Notes under the pieces: generated by a model
Database searches by the model: none
Told to the model about the DNA's origin: nothing
What the model saw: only the letters and a program-made list of their open reading frames with translations
Position numbers and translations under genes: made by a program
Part shown: positions 11,501 through 24,639 of the stretch, in pieces
Position numbering within the stretch: position 1 is the stretch's first letter
Layout: the number at the start of each line of letters is the position of its first letter
Assembly (NCBI RefSeq): GCF_958295425.1
Contig: NC_081149.1
Span: 15,320,090-15,384,089, forward strand
Reading direction: 5' to 3'
DNA length: 64,000 nt
Source of the DNA: Solea solea
Taxonomy: Eukaryota > Chordata > Actinopteri > Pleuronectiformes > Soleidae

Positions 11501-14500
11501 GTAATTCTGAAGGGTGAGTATACACACGGCAACAGAGACCTGTCATTTTTGTAGCACTTCCTGTTTGGTCAATGCCATAAAGAGTCCAAACAGAGGCTGA
11601 AAAACAACATCACCAACAACAGAAATCACCCAAACTTACTCTCTGCAGAATTGGGTTTGTTGGAAACAGCATGAGTTGTGTTTTGTGTTGGCACGTCCAT
11701 CCTCCACTTGCACACACAAACAAGTGTGTTGTTGTGACTTCTTTAAGACATCATCTCAGTTTGTGTTGCTGTTTGACAGTCTGCGAACAATGAGACTGAC
11801 ACATTGAAAAACATTTCCTCCTATTTCCATTTACCCAGCCAAGGCATAAAGGTCAGGGATGCTCAGTGTTAACCATTCACACGACTCCATGTTGCAATAT
11901 AGGCCAAGAGTCTCTTGATTTTTAGTTGAACCACTGATGTGACGACATAGAGGCTTGTGAATGGACACTTAAATGACTTAAATGATTTGAGGAGGTGTGA
12001 ACTGGATGAGAAGAGGATGTGATTAGAGCTTTTATACTGAGACATGAACATGGAGACGAAAAAATATAGTATATCAAACAGAGAGAATTTTTTCTGGTTT
12101 GTCTCCAGCCTTCAGTTGTGGAGAGGAAAAGGAGGGAGGGCAAGACATTGTGAACACGTTTGTCATGGGGGACAAGTCAGTGAGGGCGCCCGGGGACAGG
12201 GGAGGCAAGAGAGGAGGGATGCAATAAATCAGGGATGTTGTAGGGGCAGTGGCAGCTATAGCTCTTAACTAGATGTTGTCACTGCCCTGAAAGGAAAGCT
12301 GTGAATGCCCATCTGCTTCAAAGTTTGACATGCAGGCAGTTCTGTGTAAACCCAAGAGATGGTTGTCTGTGGAAATCGCAGCAGATCAGTAGTTTCTGAA
12401 ATACTCACACCAGCAACCGACAACCAAGCCACGCTCGAAATCATTTAAATCAACAAATGTCTTCGGTTTCAACCTTCAACAGGTTGTCTTGACCGTGTCT
12501 ACATGGTCGTTGCTGACACAAGTGGCTGATTAGACATTTACATTAACAAGAGGTCGGTGTTATTAACATGTACTTAATAAAATGGCAGGTGAGTGCATAA
12601 ATCAATCTGAGGAGGCTGTGATGTGAAATTTGTTTTGATTATCATCCTTTTCCTCACCATCTTCACCATTTAATTCTGCAAATGTGTTCCTTATCGTTCT
12701 AATTAACTTTTATCTTTCATGTGGTTTCAAAGCCGTAACCCCACAGAAGCTATTTCGTAGAGATCCAACAGTAACCTAATTGTTGGCACTGGTCATAGAC
12801 GATAAACATGTGGAGGCAGTCATCTACACCACAACAGTGACTCACTGTGGTCTGCCCGTAAAATGAACGGCTCGACAGGGAAGCAAGCAGTGTAGCACTG
12901 CAGTAGCATCAATATCCTTCTCTTAATATGCATTCCATTCTTACCATTTCCTCTCTTTGGCTCATTTGTTTTTCTTCTTTGCAATAAAGATGCAATAAAG
13001 ACAATACTTTAGTGAATTTTTACGTGTTACGAGCCCCTCCAGCCTTTACCCACATCTCAAGCCCAAACGTCAGTGTACTAATCATGATAAAGGGGATTTT
13101 GTTTCATGTTTTTTTCTTCCTTTTGAACATGCGAGTATAATAATAATAATAAGAAGAATAATGATAATAAAGTTTATCTCGATGGTGCCCCCTGGTTTGT
13201 GTTGGGCTGAATTAAAGGACTTGTCCTGCTTTATGTTGGGCCTGACACTTAAAGAAAACAAAAAGGAAATGGTTGTCATCAGGAACAAAGTGTCTGTGAC
13301 CTTTGAAGCAAGCTTTGATACCCCCTGCACACACACACACACACACACCATTCTCCTCAGCTCCCTCTCTGTCTTTCCTTTTAATCTTCCCCTCCATTCA
13401 CTCCCCATCACCTGCTATCCTTTTTTAACTATCAGTGACCTTTTCTCAGACCACTCTTTTTTTCCTTCTCCCATCTTTTTTTCTTATCCCACTCTTCGCC
13501 TCTTGTCTTATTAGTCTCCAGATAAGCTGTCAAAGCCTATCCTCAATTTCCTTTAAATGACAAAAAGCAACACTAGCTTTTCGTTTTATAGATATCTTTT
13601 CTTTTCATCATTATATTGTTGGTATTGTTTCTCTGCCAGTGCTCCTGCATGGGTCCCATGAGGAGGCTTAATGACTTAGTGAGTGCGGGAGGTGGCAGCA
13701 TCTAATAATTTGCCACTAATTTTGAGGGGTTAAGCGGCGCAGTGTCGTTTGTTGGCAATCCATCTGAACGTGTCCCTTTGGTGGGAGGATGAGTCAGCCT
13801 CGTTATACACCTCAGGGAGTTCACTGTGCCTTCTCTTCTCCCCTTTAACAATGGCGTTGAGGAGGAGCCAGAGACACAATTGCATTCATATAAGGAGTCA
13901 CCCACGTGTGAACACGTCACACAAACAAAAGCAAATGTGGACAAGCAGACAGACAAAAGCACACAGCAACTCATTATAGTGTATATGTCCTATAGCTCCC
14001 TCGCAACAGGGGACACTTTATTTTTCCGTGCAATGAGAAAAAGAAAAAAAGGGGCACGTGTCTGTGAATTGCTGTGTGTCCAGGAGTGCAGTTTGCAAGC
14101 ACAGCTGCCCCTCTCGGTGCCCTCTTCCTGTCTCATCTCTGCGCTTGCATCTCCCCAACTCGCCCGTCCCCACTGTGACAAGCCCAGCATGCGCCGCCTC
14201 ATACCTGCAGAATGCTGAGCACATCCATCCGAGCCCAGCCCTCCCACCTCCACCCCTACCCTCAGCCCCAGAGACAACGCAAAGAGCAGGAGTCACTTGA
14301 AATGAATGGGCAACCTGGTCAAGCCAGAAAGAGCTTAATGGAAATGCCAAGCTCGCCACAGATCTCTTTTGTTTGTCTGTGCAGGCCCCGTCTCACGGGG
14401 GGGAGCCCAAACAGAATAATACCAAGCCAGCGGCAGTTAATACCATACTGTTCCTATTTCATGTCACTCCACTGTTTTTAGCAATTAAGAGAAAAAAGTG

Positions 14501-17500
14501 AGAGAATCGATGGGCAGAGGTACAATAAACGAGGGTGGTGGATTTAAGGTGTTTGTATCAGCTCTACATTTGGAAATTTGTGAGCTCCTCAGCTCAGCGG
14601 GGAACTTTTCAGAATGATAGCATCTCATCTCTTGGATAAAGCTGCTGTAAAGCGAGAGGTGAAGGCTGCATACAGTTGACACACTTGCAGCTGTGAGAGG
14701 AAATTGCACAAACTGAGTCGGTATGACCAAAGGGTGTTAAAATGAGCCCAAACAAGAAGTCGCCATAATAGTGAAAATAAGTAATGCAGCAGATGAGCAA
14801 ACACTGGAAACATCAGTTAACCATATGGACAGACAAGTATTAAAGTATAGTGATTTTTATAATTCTCTTACTTCATTTATGAACTCTCAAAATACCCTTT
14901 TCCAAGATAATATCTATCCACAATCAAAAGATACTATCATCAGCATAAATGATTATATCAGATTTGTGATATTAAAGTATGCAGTTCATTTTGGATCGAG
15001 CAACACTTTTTTAATCCAAGTAATTCAGTTTTAAACCGTTTTTAATCTGAATTTGTTGATGATCAAGTGTGTTTCTTTTCAATTTCCAGATTCATTGATG
15101 CATCACGATCCAATTCATTTGCTCGGGCCGTTCAGTATGATTGGATGGTGTTTTACATTTTTGCAACAGTGCATTAATTCATTTGTTTACAATCGGGGTG
15201 TGAAGAGGATTTTGAGCAATACAGTTAACAATGCGCCGTAAATATTCCCCCACCCTACCTTTAAGTAAACAGGTTGTGTCCACATAAATAAAAAGAATAA
15301 GAAAGAGTCAGAAATTGTACGACAATAACTGAAACTACGGAATCAACAACACAGTTAATCAAGATGCAACACAAAAGCAATTCAACTGTGCAGAGGTTGG
15401 TGTGGTGTAACCCCTACACAAACATCTATCTATTGGCTTGTGGGGTCTTGTAAATGGTATTGACATGGCATTTATGGTTATTGATAGACTGTATGGTAAT
15501 GAATTGGTGCATCAATAACGATCTTTGTGTGTGTATATGTTTAGGTGCACTTGTGCATGTGTGCAGACATGTGTGCACATGGTTCTGTGTCTTCTGTTGC
15601 ACACCCTCCAGTCTGGCAAGGACATCTTTAGTCATTATCTGGAGCCGGCTTTGTAATTTGTAATCAGCTGACAGTGGCTGAGACTGTGAAGTGTGCTGCC
15701 CCAGACTCCAAGCTGCCATACTTAATCCAATCCCTGATCTATTACTACAGAAGTGGACATGGCCACACACACACACACACACACGCATGCATGGACACAC
15801 TACATGGACAGTGACAGCTGCTCAGAGCATTGACGTCTCAGTGTCAGATGCATCTGAACAGATTGGACTCGACTTCATGCCGCACCAGCAATTTCCACAA
15901 AATACATCTGGTTAGCATGTTAAGGACACACTATTCAACATGATACGTTGTGCATATTTCATGTGTGATTGACAGTTAGGATAATAAAGATACAGTCAAA
16001 TAGGAAACATATTGTGTTGATCTTCAAGCAGCAACCATGGGAATCTGATCTTCTGTTTTTAATTGCAATTTGCAAAGAGTCACTAGCGAAAAAAACATAC
16101 ACTCATTACTATTTTGAACACTGAAAGTCAGTCTTGGCCCTGACCTCAGTGTGTGGTTTATTTATGGCTTTCACTGCATGTCACTTCAGACACATTACTG
16201 ATGCGACTGTTGGGTGATATTAAAATGAAGTTGATCAATACATTAATAATTATCCCTTTTGTTGTGGCATTGTGATATAAAAAGTATAAATGCAGCTTTG
16301 TGTGTCTTTTGGCAACACTTTACATAAGCAATATGACAACAGTGTGTTGTAATTGGTAAGTAATGATATGGTAATCCCATCATATTTCTATAATAATCAA
16401 GTGTGAGACATTAGGGAAGATGAATCACGAGACATTTTAATTTGAAGGTAGCCTACAGTAATTTTCATGACCAAGGTTAATACCTGGATAATAATTTGGA
16501 AATTGTCTGTCTGTCTGACTGTCGTACTGATGTATTATCTCCTTATTATCACACCATTACAATTTCCATCGCCAAGCTGAAAATTCCACTAAAAATAACA
16601 TAGCATTACCTTAATACTATTCCCATGTTATTATAGTACTGTAATATAAAATTATGCTTTTACTTTATTTTTGTCAAAGCCATAAGCATTGCCACACGAT
16701 GCAAAAAAAGTTAAATTTTTCAACTCAGTTTTAGTTTGACAACTCTTGTTAGACCTTTGGAATTAATGTCACAGTTGCTCACATTAACTGAAACAAACTC
16801 AGAGGCAAGAATCGGCTTTTCCGATCCTGCCCAGTGTACCCGAATGGTCACATGATGTATGTTTTCATGTGTGTCAGTATGGCTGTAGTGTGGAGCTGTA
16901 GTGTAGTAAATGTATTGTCGATATATCCTTGGAGACGCACACGTCGCTAGGGACCTTAGGGACAAGTTGAATCCTGCACATGATGTGCAAACTCTGGGGA
17001 CAGTGGGGACTGTAGGGAGCAGAAGACATGTGATGACATTGTTCAGTTCAATTGTTGTTGCAGTTCCACGTGAGGGAGTGAATGCTGTGACACTAATGCT
17101 GACACACAGCAGTAGTGCTTTGGTAGAAGCAGCAGTATGGATCAATCACAACCAGCCTTTGTGTCCAGGTTCCTGTCCACATAAAAACAACAGAATAGCC
17201 ATTCCCTCCTGAACTATTTACCTGCTGAGTCTAAGAACATAAAGGAGGCAAGAGAAAAATCGTATTTGTCAGCTTAGAAGATACAATGTGACAGCACATG
17301 TTGGGGATAAGGAGTAAAAATTGTAAAAAAAAATAAATAAAAAAAGAGAGGCAGACAGGGAGAGATGGGGTTGTCCTTGTGCGTTTTAGGAAGTAAATTA
17401 CCAGCGGGCTCAGTGAGAGGCATTAGTGAACTCAGCAGATTGCCAAGGCGGTGATGCTGCATGATGCTCCCCTGTGTTTGTTGTGGCTTTGCTCTTTATT

Positions 17501-19584
17501 ATAGATAACAAGGTGGCCAAAGGCAGAGGCAGGTGCTGCTGGAATTACACAGCCGGTGTAGATGAAAGGGAAATGGGAAATGGGAAAATGGCAATAAACA
17601 GGGGAGGGATTACTGGGTTGTAATAGCTGGAGTATATCAAATAATGATAACGGATCAATTTTTGCATAAAGTGGGCCGAAAAGGATGGTACAGGGGCAAA
17701 GAGTTCTTCTTTGGTGCCTTTACAACATGGTTACTAGTTGTGGTGCTGTTGTAGCTGAAATAACTGAAATAATCTCAAATTTTTGTGTGTATTTATTGTT
17801 TCATGTTTGTGTTATTGCCTAGAGCAGGTCTGTAACCTGCGGCTCTAGGGCTGCATGTGGCTCTTCAGCTGCTCTCCAGTGGCTCCCTGAAGCCTCTAAA
17901 TAAATAAACAATTATTTGCATTTAAATGTTTGTCTTTCACAGTGAAAACCTTTTATTTAGAGATCAATGGTGTTTTAATATTTGTCAACTAAAAACAGGC
18001 GTCACATCCTATGTCTACATCAAATACAATATTTAAAAACCACCACAGCCATTCCCAACAATTAGATGAAGAACATAGTTCTGTGTTTTATTTTAAAGCA
18101 GGCCTACACATGTCAACAGTGTTTCCCTTTGTCAAGAGCTATGAAATGTAAATAATTTTCTTTTCTGTGGTTCTTAAATCTTACAAATGCAACAAACTTT
18201 AGTTATCATGTTTATAGATAATACTTTATACATTTTATGGGTCAAATAGGATTTGCGGCTCCAGATTAATTATATTTCGGTGGAGACATGTCAAAAATGG
18301 CTCTTCTGATACTAGAGGTTGCAGACCACTGGCCTAGAGCATGTGTCTTGTCCACTGCATCACTAATACTTCCAACCCTTTATGGATTGCTTTCTTGTTT
18401 GTTGCTATCTGGATGAATGTTTGCCCCCTTTCAGTTGCCTGTCCACTAACTCAATTTCTCTGTTTCCTCCCCTGCCCTAACCTGTGCCCATAACTTTACT
18501 CTCCTCTTTCTCTTCTTCCATCATTATTCTATTTCCTCCATCTACCTACTCAATCATTTTCATGCTTCCTTCTTTACCACCCCTCCTCCCCTCAGCAAAC
18601 ATCCTGACAGTGGTTATCCTGTCCCAGCTGGTGCTGCGTCGTCAGAAGTCCTCCTACAACTATCTGCTGGCTCTGGCAGCCGCTGACATTCTAGTCCTAC
18701 TCCTGATTGTTTTTGTCGACTTCATATTGGAGGACTTCATTTTGGTTGTGCCGCTGCCTCCGTCATTAAACAATGCAGTGCAGGTCCTGGAGTTCTCCTC
18801 CATTCACACCTCCATCTGGATCACCGTGCCTTTGACCATTGACCGTTACATCGCTGTTTGCCACCCGCTGCGCTACCACACAGTTTCCTACCCAGCTCGC
18901 ACACGAAGGGTGATATTTGCAGTTTATATTGGGTGTCTGCTGTCTGCAGCTCCTTATTACTGGTGGCCTGAGCTATGGCACAGCCTACCAGGAATGGGCA
19001 GCGATGGTGGTGGAGCAGGAGGAGGAGAGAGCAACAGAACGGTGGCCCAACATGTTCTCGTGTGGGCCCACTGCGCTACCGTCTACCTCCTTCCTTGCAC
19101 CGTCTTCTTCTCCCTTAATGCTGTCATTGTGCGCAAGCTCCGCAAACGCCGCAGCTGTTTCCGCCTCCGTGGTTACTCTACTGGCAAAACCACCGCCATT
19201 CTCCTCGCTATAACGTCCATCTTTGCTGTTCTGTGGGCGCCACGCACCCTCATGATCCTCTACCATTTCTACTCCCCTCCTCCAGCCACACAAGATGCTG
19301 GTCGACTGCTGCACATGCTCACGGATCTGGCAAACATGCTAGCGCTGCTCAACACTGGTGTCAACTTTTTCCTCTACTGTTTCATCAGCAAGCGTTTCAG
19401 GGGCATGGCAGCTAACGTGTTGAGAGCGCTGGTCCACTGCCGAAAGCAGCCAACGCCGTTCTACGCCAGCCACAACTTCTCCATCACAAGCAGTCCCTGG
19501 ATTTCACCAGCCAACTCTCACTGCATCAAGATGTTTGTGTACCAGTATGACAAAAACGGAAAGCCTATCTGTATCTCCTCTTGA
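8569..19584 (+). CDS. gpr139: GPR139 orphan G-protein-coupled receptor, two coding exons
   Basis: Exons 8569-8716 and 18596-19584 join through GTAAGA and CTCAG sites to give 378 residues; the split codon makes Ala50 in the LPANILTV motif. Human GPR139 has 353. GPR139 is a class A receptor of brain, reported to respond to L-Trp/L-Phe and melanocortin-type peptides and to couple mainly to Gq/11. Visible marks: N-terminal NGS glycosylation site at 13, seven hydrophobic segments starting near residue 36, DRY at 132-134, LWAP in TM6 (262-265), NTGVNFFLY in TM7 (302-310), and the family C-terminus ending YDKNGKPI. The MEH start matches the family. The second extracellular loop carries a Gly/Ser-rich insert (about 182-195) followed by an NRT site at 196. 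The related GPR142 fits less well because its tail differs. A diverged gpr139 paralogue is possible. Confidence 0.93.
10256..10283. repeat. GAA/GAG trinucleotide repeat
   Basis: Runs of GAAGAAGAA within a GGAGGA-rich patch. It explains the Glu-rich plus-strand and Ser/Phe-rich minus-strand open frames at this place. Confidence 0.8.
12290..12610 (+). repeat. Dispersed retroposon-like fragment
   Basis: The block carries, in order, TAAACCCAAGAGATGGTTGT, ATCAGTAGTTTCTGAAATAC, GTCTTGACCGTGTCTACATG, a GGCTGATTAGACATTTACATT-like word and a terminal TACTTAATAAAATGGCAGGT. This ordered set is the signature of a very common vertebrate/teleost interspersed repeat, recognised from memory. The class assignment is uncertain. 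It lies in gpr139 intron 1 and is clearly mutated. Confidence 0.6.
13328..13349. repeat. (AC)n microsatellite
   Basis: An AC run in gpr139 intron 1 next to a CT-rich stretch. Confidence 0.9.
15764..15785. repeat. (AC)n microsatellite
   Basis: An AC dinucleotide run within gpr139 intron 1. Confidence 0.9.
17825..18331 (+). mobile_element. Non-autonomous hAT-type DNA transposon, 507 bp
   Basis: The element starts CAGGTCTGTAACCTGCGGCT and ends GGTTGCAGACCACTG, whose reverse complement is CAGTGGTCTGCAACC, so the termini are imperfect inverted repeats. It is flanked by a perfect 8-bp duplication GCCTAGAG (17817-17824 and 18332-18339); 8 bp is the hallmark of hAT transposition. The interior has no transposase frame and is AT-rich. 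The CTGCGGCTCT...TGTGGCTCTT words near the left end are typical of a widespread family of short hAT derivatives in fish. It sits in gpr139 intron 1, about 260 bp before exon 2. Confidence 0.85.
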
Positions 19585-19830
19585 GTATTTAGCCACCAGC
19601 AGCGGCCCCCACCCTCAATCCTGGGAAAACATATTTTGGGATTTGTCTCTGTGGTGATCAGCTTTGCCCACATGAGACTCTTTGAGGCTCTCAAATGTCA
19701 ACAAGCCCAGAGAGAACAAAGGTGTGACATTAGCTAGCTCTCATAACAAAGTGACAGGCTAGCAAGGTGGAAAAGCAAGCAGCCGACGTGTGCTTGGGAG
19801 GCCTTTCATGTCCAATAAACTGATTGTTTC
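19585..19830 (+). other. gpr139 3' UTR, proximal part
   Basis: Sequence directly after the TGA stop, ending around the first canonical AATAAA at 19814-19819. The transcript may run further; no other evidence fixes its end. Confidence 0.45.
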
Positions 19831-21609
19831 CGACAAGCAAAAAACAAAGATATGGTGCGTGACTGAGTGCTGCTCGAGTGAGTGACTGATAAAAAAAGGT
19901 TATCACCGTCATCCATCACTGACTTTATGTGCCACCATTTCTAACAGTGCTATGGTATAAACTAGATGAAACCTCGGTGAAGCATCAAATGGTTGGTGAC
20001 ATTGGTTCCTTTATGGACACGGCTGCCAAACGGTGAAGTGACTTGAACAGCTGCGTCTTCGTTCCATGGGGAGTCATTTCCACACAGCAAAGATCCAGTC
20101 AGAGTCCGGGCATTAAACACCTCACCTGATGGGGTGAGTCACTCAGGCAGAGCCAACGACAGTGTGTCCACTGCCTGTATAACTGACTGTCTCTCAAGTA
20201 ATGTACATCAGCGCTGTCAATTCCAGTTTAATATGCAGAGGAGACTCAAAGGCATGATAAATGGGGCTTTCATTAAACAGCCCTGACTGACGTTAATTCA
20301 TGTGTTTGATGATCATATCTTAGCAGGGCAGGCTACCTACAGACGAGACTCACTAAGAAAGACCAAGTCATCCCACATCCAAGCTCACAGATTGTTGTAG
20401 GATGAGTAGGTGCTTTGCTTATTGTTTGTAAAATATTTATTAATGGTAAACTTGACTGTTAATGTAGCTTCATAAAAGACTAAATATGTCTTGGGTGCCA
20501 TTGTGTCTCCAAGGTCATTAATGTAGTAATCATATTTCCAATATTAGGAAGAGGAATTTTTTGCTGTTAGTAGATAGTCCTCTATTGACTATTGATGGTC
20601 TATGATGACTTACTGTTAGCCATTACCTTGTTGAATATGATGAATGTAAATCAGCATCTGTCCAACCCTTTAGCTGTCTGAGACTGAGGAGCACGAGAGA
20701 GATGGAGAGGGCAGAGAATTCTGCTCACTTCAGCTTTGTTTCTCCTTTCCAAGACTTTCTGTACCATGATACAACAGTGTGTTTGGTCTCAGGGCAACAG
20801 AGGCACAAACTCAGCTCTACCTTTTCTCCTGCTGCACGGCTGACGGCTGTCCAGTACCATGTAACAACAAAACAGTGGCATGCATCAGCTCTGTCTCAGC
20901 GCTCTCACTGTTTGGCATCTCAACCAAGCAAAAATTGAACAACACGCTAACACACACATTGTACTGTATTGACAGAGTATGACAGAGAACATTCAAATCA
21001 ATCCACATCCATTCTGCAGACTATTTGTTTCACCAGAGGTCCAGAGGTGTACACCTCTCCTTTAAGACTGATGCTACATGACGTACGCCCAGATGATCTC
21101 ACTCCAACCACTCCACTACCCGGCTGCAAGGCATGCTTATGCCATCAAATGTCCAGGTTTTTTGCAGTAGAATCACTGGAAAAATGTTCATGGACACTTT
21201 TATTCTGACCTGTTGCAGTCGTCTTAATGTAAATGTGCAGGGAGAGAACTGTTATACCGTTATATTGGGACAATACAGAGAGATGATAGGCCTAATGAGT
21301 GTGTGCATATCTGGTAATGGCTTAAATGTAATGGATATTAATATACATGTAAAATTCACACACAGCACGCACACAGCATTGAATCTGATGAATGTCTGTC
21401 TGTTTCTGTGCAATTCATAATCCAACTTTAGTTTGACTCTCAGACATTTGAGACACTTAAGGAAATGTCTGCACCTCCCATATCTGACTTAGTGCCTCAT
21501 TTCAGCCATTGTCTGTTCAACATCATTTAACCAAAATTGAATAAATATAGTATTTAACCAGTAGTGCACCGTGGATTCAGATGGATTATATATGACATAA
21601 TATTTAGTC

Positions 21610-21740
21610 TCTGAATCAGGGGCCAATGTTCTGGGGGCCAGAACATTGGCCTTGATATTCATAAAGATATTTCACGGGCTACATTGGAATTGATTTTGGG
21701 GCTTCATTTGGCCCACCAGCCAAACGTTTGAGACCTATGT
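21610..21740. repeat. Worn hAT-like repeat end containing a hairpin
   Basis: Right part reads CATTTGGCCCACCAGCC and AACGTTTGAGACCTA, similar in type to the fragment at 5013-5073 and to the common fish 'GGCCACATTTGGCCC' element ends. Positions 21621-21634 and 21638-21651 are perfect inverted arms. Confidence 0.5.
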
Positions 21741-22482
21741 TCTTAATATTTAGCCCCCATAAGTACATTTTTTGAGCAAAAGCTGCAATAATTTGAATGA
21801 AAGCAATGGAAAACAGAAAGCCACATTAGTGATGGATGAGAAAATCATATTAATATTATAAAACTATAGTTATATTTGACTCTTAATTCAGCAAGTGTTT
21901 GGTATTTAACTTACAAGTTAGGTAGATGTTAACTTAAGTGTGTGCGATGGTCTATAACATTATATTAAATATGAAATTAACCGAGATTCATACTAATAGA
22001 CAAATTATGTAAAAATATTTATTTTCCTACCATTTTCAGTAAGAGCTACATTAATCACGATAAGTGCTGAATTTGCACAAATTCCAGCTGCTGGTTTATG
22101 TGATATTTTTCCAATCAATGATTAACCAGATTCTCCCAGGCTCCCTCTCCTCTCTGTTCAGTTGGCACTCAGGCTACAATTCCACTCTCAATTCCCATTC
22201 CATTGTTGCACACAAATTGATTTTCTTCAGGACTGCTAAATGAATGAGGGCGCACTGGTTGGAGCCAAATGCTCTACACCCTCTTTTGCCCATAAAATCC
22301 CACTTGTCCCTTATTCCTCGCATTTTATGACAAATAAACTTTGCTCAAAGTGGATTTCACCTAAGTTCCCTCTTTGTTTTACATTAAGTGATTATCTTGA
22401 GGTTGTTTGCACATAAGGTTTGCTCTTTGACTTCATATCAGAAAATTGATCCATGTTATTGGGGGAGGCCGAGGTGGGGGTG

Positions 22483-22510
22483 GTGTGTGTGTGTGTGTGT
22501 GTGTGTGTGT
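22483..22510. repeat. (GT)n microsatellite
   Basis: About fourteen GT units, uninterrupted. Confidence 0.9.
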
Positions 22511-24389
22511 TAAGCAGCTGGATGTTGAGTATTATTTGATGGAGATGAACTACCAACATGTCTATAACCAGTAATCACTTGGCTCCTTGACCAGTCACCC
22601 GTCAATTTCATTTCATTTAGTGTAAAGGCAGCAAAAGAAGTGCTTTCATGCTAATCACTACTTTGTAATGATCAGTGCTGCGATCATTAGGGAAAATCAG
22701 ATCATAAAAGCAAATTCGGGCTACAGCCCAAGGAGCTCATTCCAGATCATTGTTGCCATGACATTCGTTTCTCCTGTGAACCCCATCCAGTGTTTCAGCC
22801 ATGTTAATGTGACATTTGTGAGACAACCAATGCCCTCATTCCCGCAGCCTCCAGGGAACGAGGCAAACATGCTGGGAAACCAAAACAGAAGGTTGAGTCG
22901 GAGGTGTCACATGCAGGTGTTCCTCTGCCTCCCACATGAGGTGTGTGTGTCTGTGTATGTGTGTGTGGTTGTTGCCAAGAAATCTTCCTCATTTTAAGGG
23001 GAGGAAAATACCAGGATCTTCAGTCCAATATTAAAAAGATAACCAAACATGAATCACACAGAGGGGTAAAATGTTTTCTTTGTATTTCTCACACATCCTG
23101 CGCTCCTCAATTTCCCCTCTGTCTCTCTTGACCTGCTTAGCCCACAGAGTGTGTATACATGTCTGTCTGTGGTTGTCGGGAAACATTTTCAAACGATTGG
23201 CAAGTGTCTTCACGACCATAGTCAAGCAAGCGCGTGTGCGTGTGTGTACACAAAACCCGTTATTAGACAGAGAGAAGCTTTAAAATGTGTTTGTGTCATA
23301 GGACATGTAATGTATATGAAATCAAATATTTATTAATACTCAGTCCTGATGAATTTAATTACAATTTAGCACAGTATCACAATATATCCATGAATTGAAT
23401 GTACAACTGATGCGTCTGGCATTTTATGTTGTTTTTTTTTTTTTTTCTACACAATGACCTTTTTTGAGTAGACTTTTACCTTTCTCCATGGCAGTGTTTA
23501 AAAACAGTATTTTCTGATTGTACTGGAGTGATTATATGCTTGCAATATTAAGTAATTTCCTCCTAATGAATGTATTGATTGTGTAAAAAAGTATGCATTA
23601 ACTTGTCGTGAGAAAGTACACAGAAAAGTATTGGTTAATATCAATATTTTTGATCAAAGAAATAAAGGATCTTGAAGAATTGATATAGTGCTGGTGATGA
23701 TCTCTGTCTTTTGTCCGCACAGTTGTTTAGCAGAAATGTCAATGTCAGCAAATGTAAGCTGTGTTTGTCCTTGTCCATGTTTTGCTCAGTTTCAGAAAAT
23801 GTTAAGAAACAATAATGGTGGAAAGTGAGAACAAGAAAACACAGCTTTTCATTCTCAGCTGATAGTCAAGTCATGGCCAAAAGAAAGTAAATGCAAGTAA
23901 GTGCATTGCTGTTGTTTTTCAAATGAAAACAGAGACAGCAGCAATTTGTCTTCCTTCCCCTGGTGTAGCAAAGCAAAATTTAGGCATCTTTAAATGAGTG
24001 ACAGCAGACGTCAGTTAAAGACTCTATTTTCAGAACTTCCCAAAGATCCATTTTGATTTCTGAGACATTTTCTGCAATTAACTGTAATTATAGAGACAAT
24101 GTTTGTGCTCTCAAATAATTAAATAATAAGTTAATAATTAAAACATTAAGTAAATAAAAGGCGGCACCGCTTCAAGGGAAAACTAAGCAAGTCCATTTAC
24201 TGTATCTACTCTCCAGAAGATACGACAACCTGGATGACTGATAACCTTTCACAGCACACAATATGTGAAAAGTTTAAAAGAAAAAAAGGTGATGGGAGTG
24301 TGATAACAGTTGCACTGTTGTTCCACAGCAGCCTCTCAACTGTAGCAATGACAATCACAAGCTCAGGGGGGTGCAGTAGAGAGTGTGTG

Positions 24390-24600
24390 TGCACCTGGTA
24401 TTCCTTATGTTGTGGGGACCTAAATCTGTTTATACAGTCACGTGATGGGGACTTGTCTTCCTCATGGGGACAAAAATGGAGTCCTCATCAAGGTTAGGCT
24501 GAGATTAGGGTTAGGTTAAGGTCAGGGTTAAGATTATGCCTATACTAATGATGGTTAAGGTTAGAATAAGTCTCCAGGAAATGAATGTAAGTCAATGGAA
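24390..24600. repeat. Dispersed fish repeat with GGTTAGG words
   Basis: Begins with TGTTGTGGGGACCTAAAT, continues with ATGGGGACAAAAATGGAGTC, then a GGTTAG-rich part and ends before a long GT run. This order (GGGGACC, GGGGACA, GGTTAGG, then GTn) is a familiar teleost interspersed repeat. The GGTTAG words here are not a telomere array. Confidence 0.6.
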
Positions 24601-24602
24601 AC

Positions 24603-24604
<2 letters not shown>

Positions 24605-24637
<33 letters not shown>
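24605..24637. repeat. (GT)n microsatellite
   Basis: About sixteen GT units at the end of a GGTTAGG-type dispersed repeat, a position where this run usually sits in that family. Confidence 0.9.

Positions 24638-24639
<2 letters not shown>

Larger units (their letters stand above)
8717..18595 (+). other. gpr139 intron 1 (9.9 kb)
   Basis: The intron begins GTAAGA and ends CCCCTCAG. It holds poly(A) at 9271-9287, a GAA-rich trinucleotide run near 10256-10283, several AC/GT runs, a retroposon-like fragment at 12290-12610 and the hAT element at 17825-18331. No internal exon with recognisable protein content was found. The short open frames inside look random. Confidence 0.8.

Noticed and set aside
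24480..24560. Interstitial telomere repeat
   Set aside because: GGTTAG words are irregular and belong to a known type of dispersed repeat with GGGGAC words before and a GT run after; no TTAGGG tandem run.
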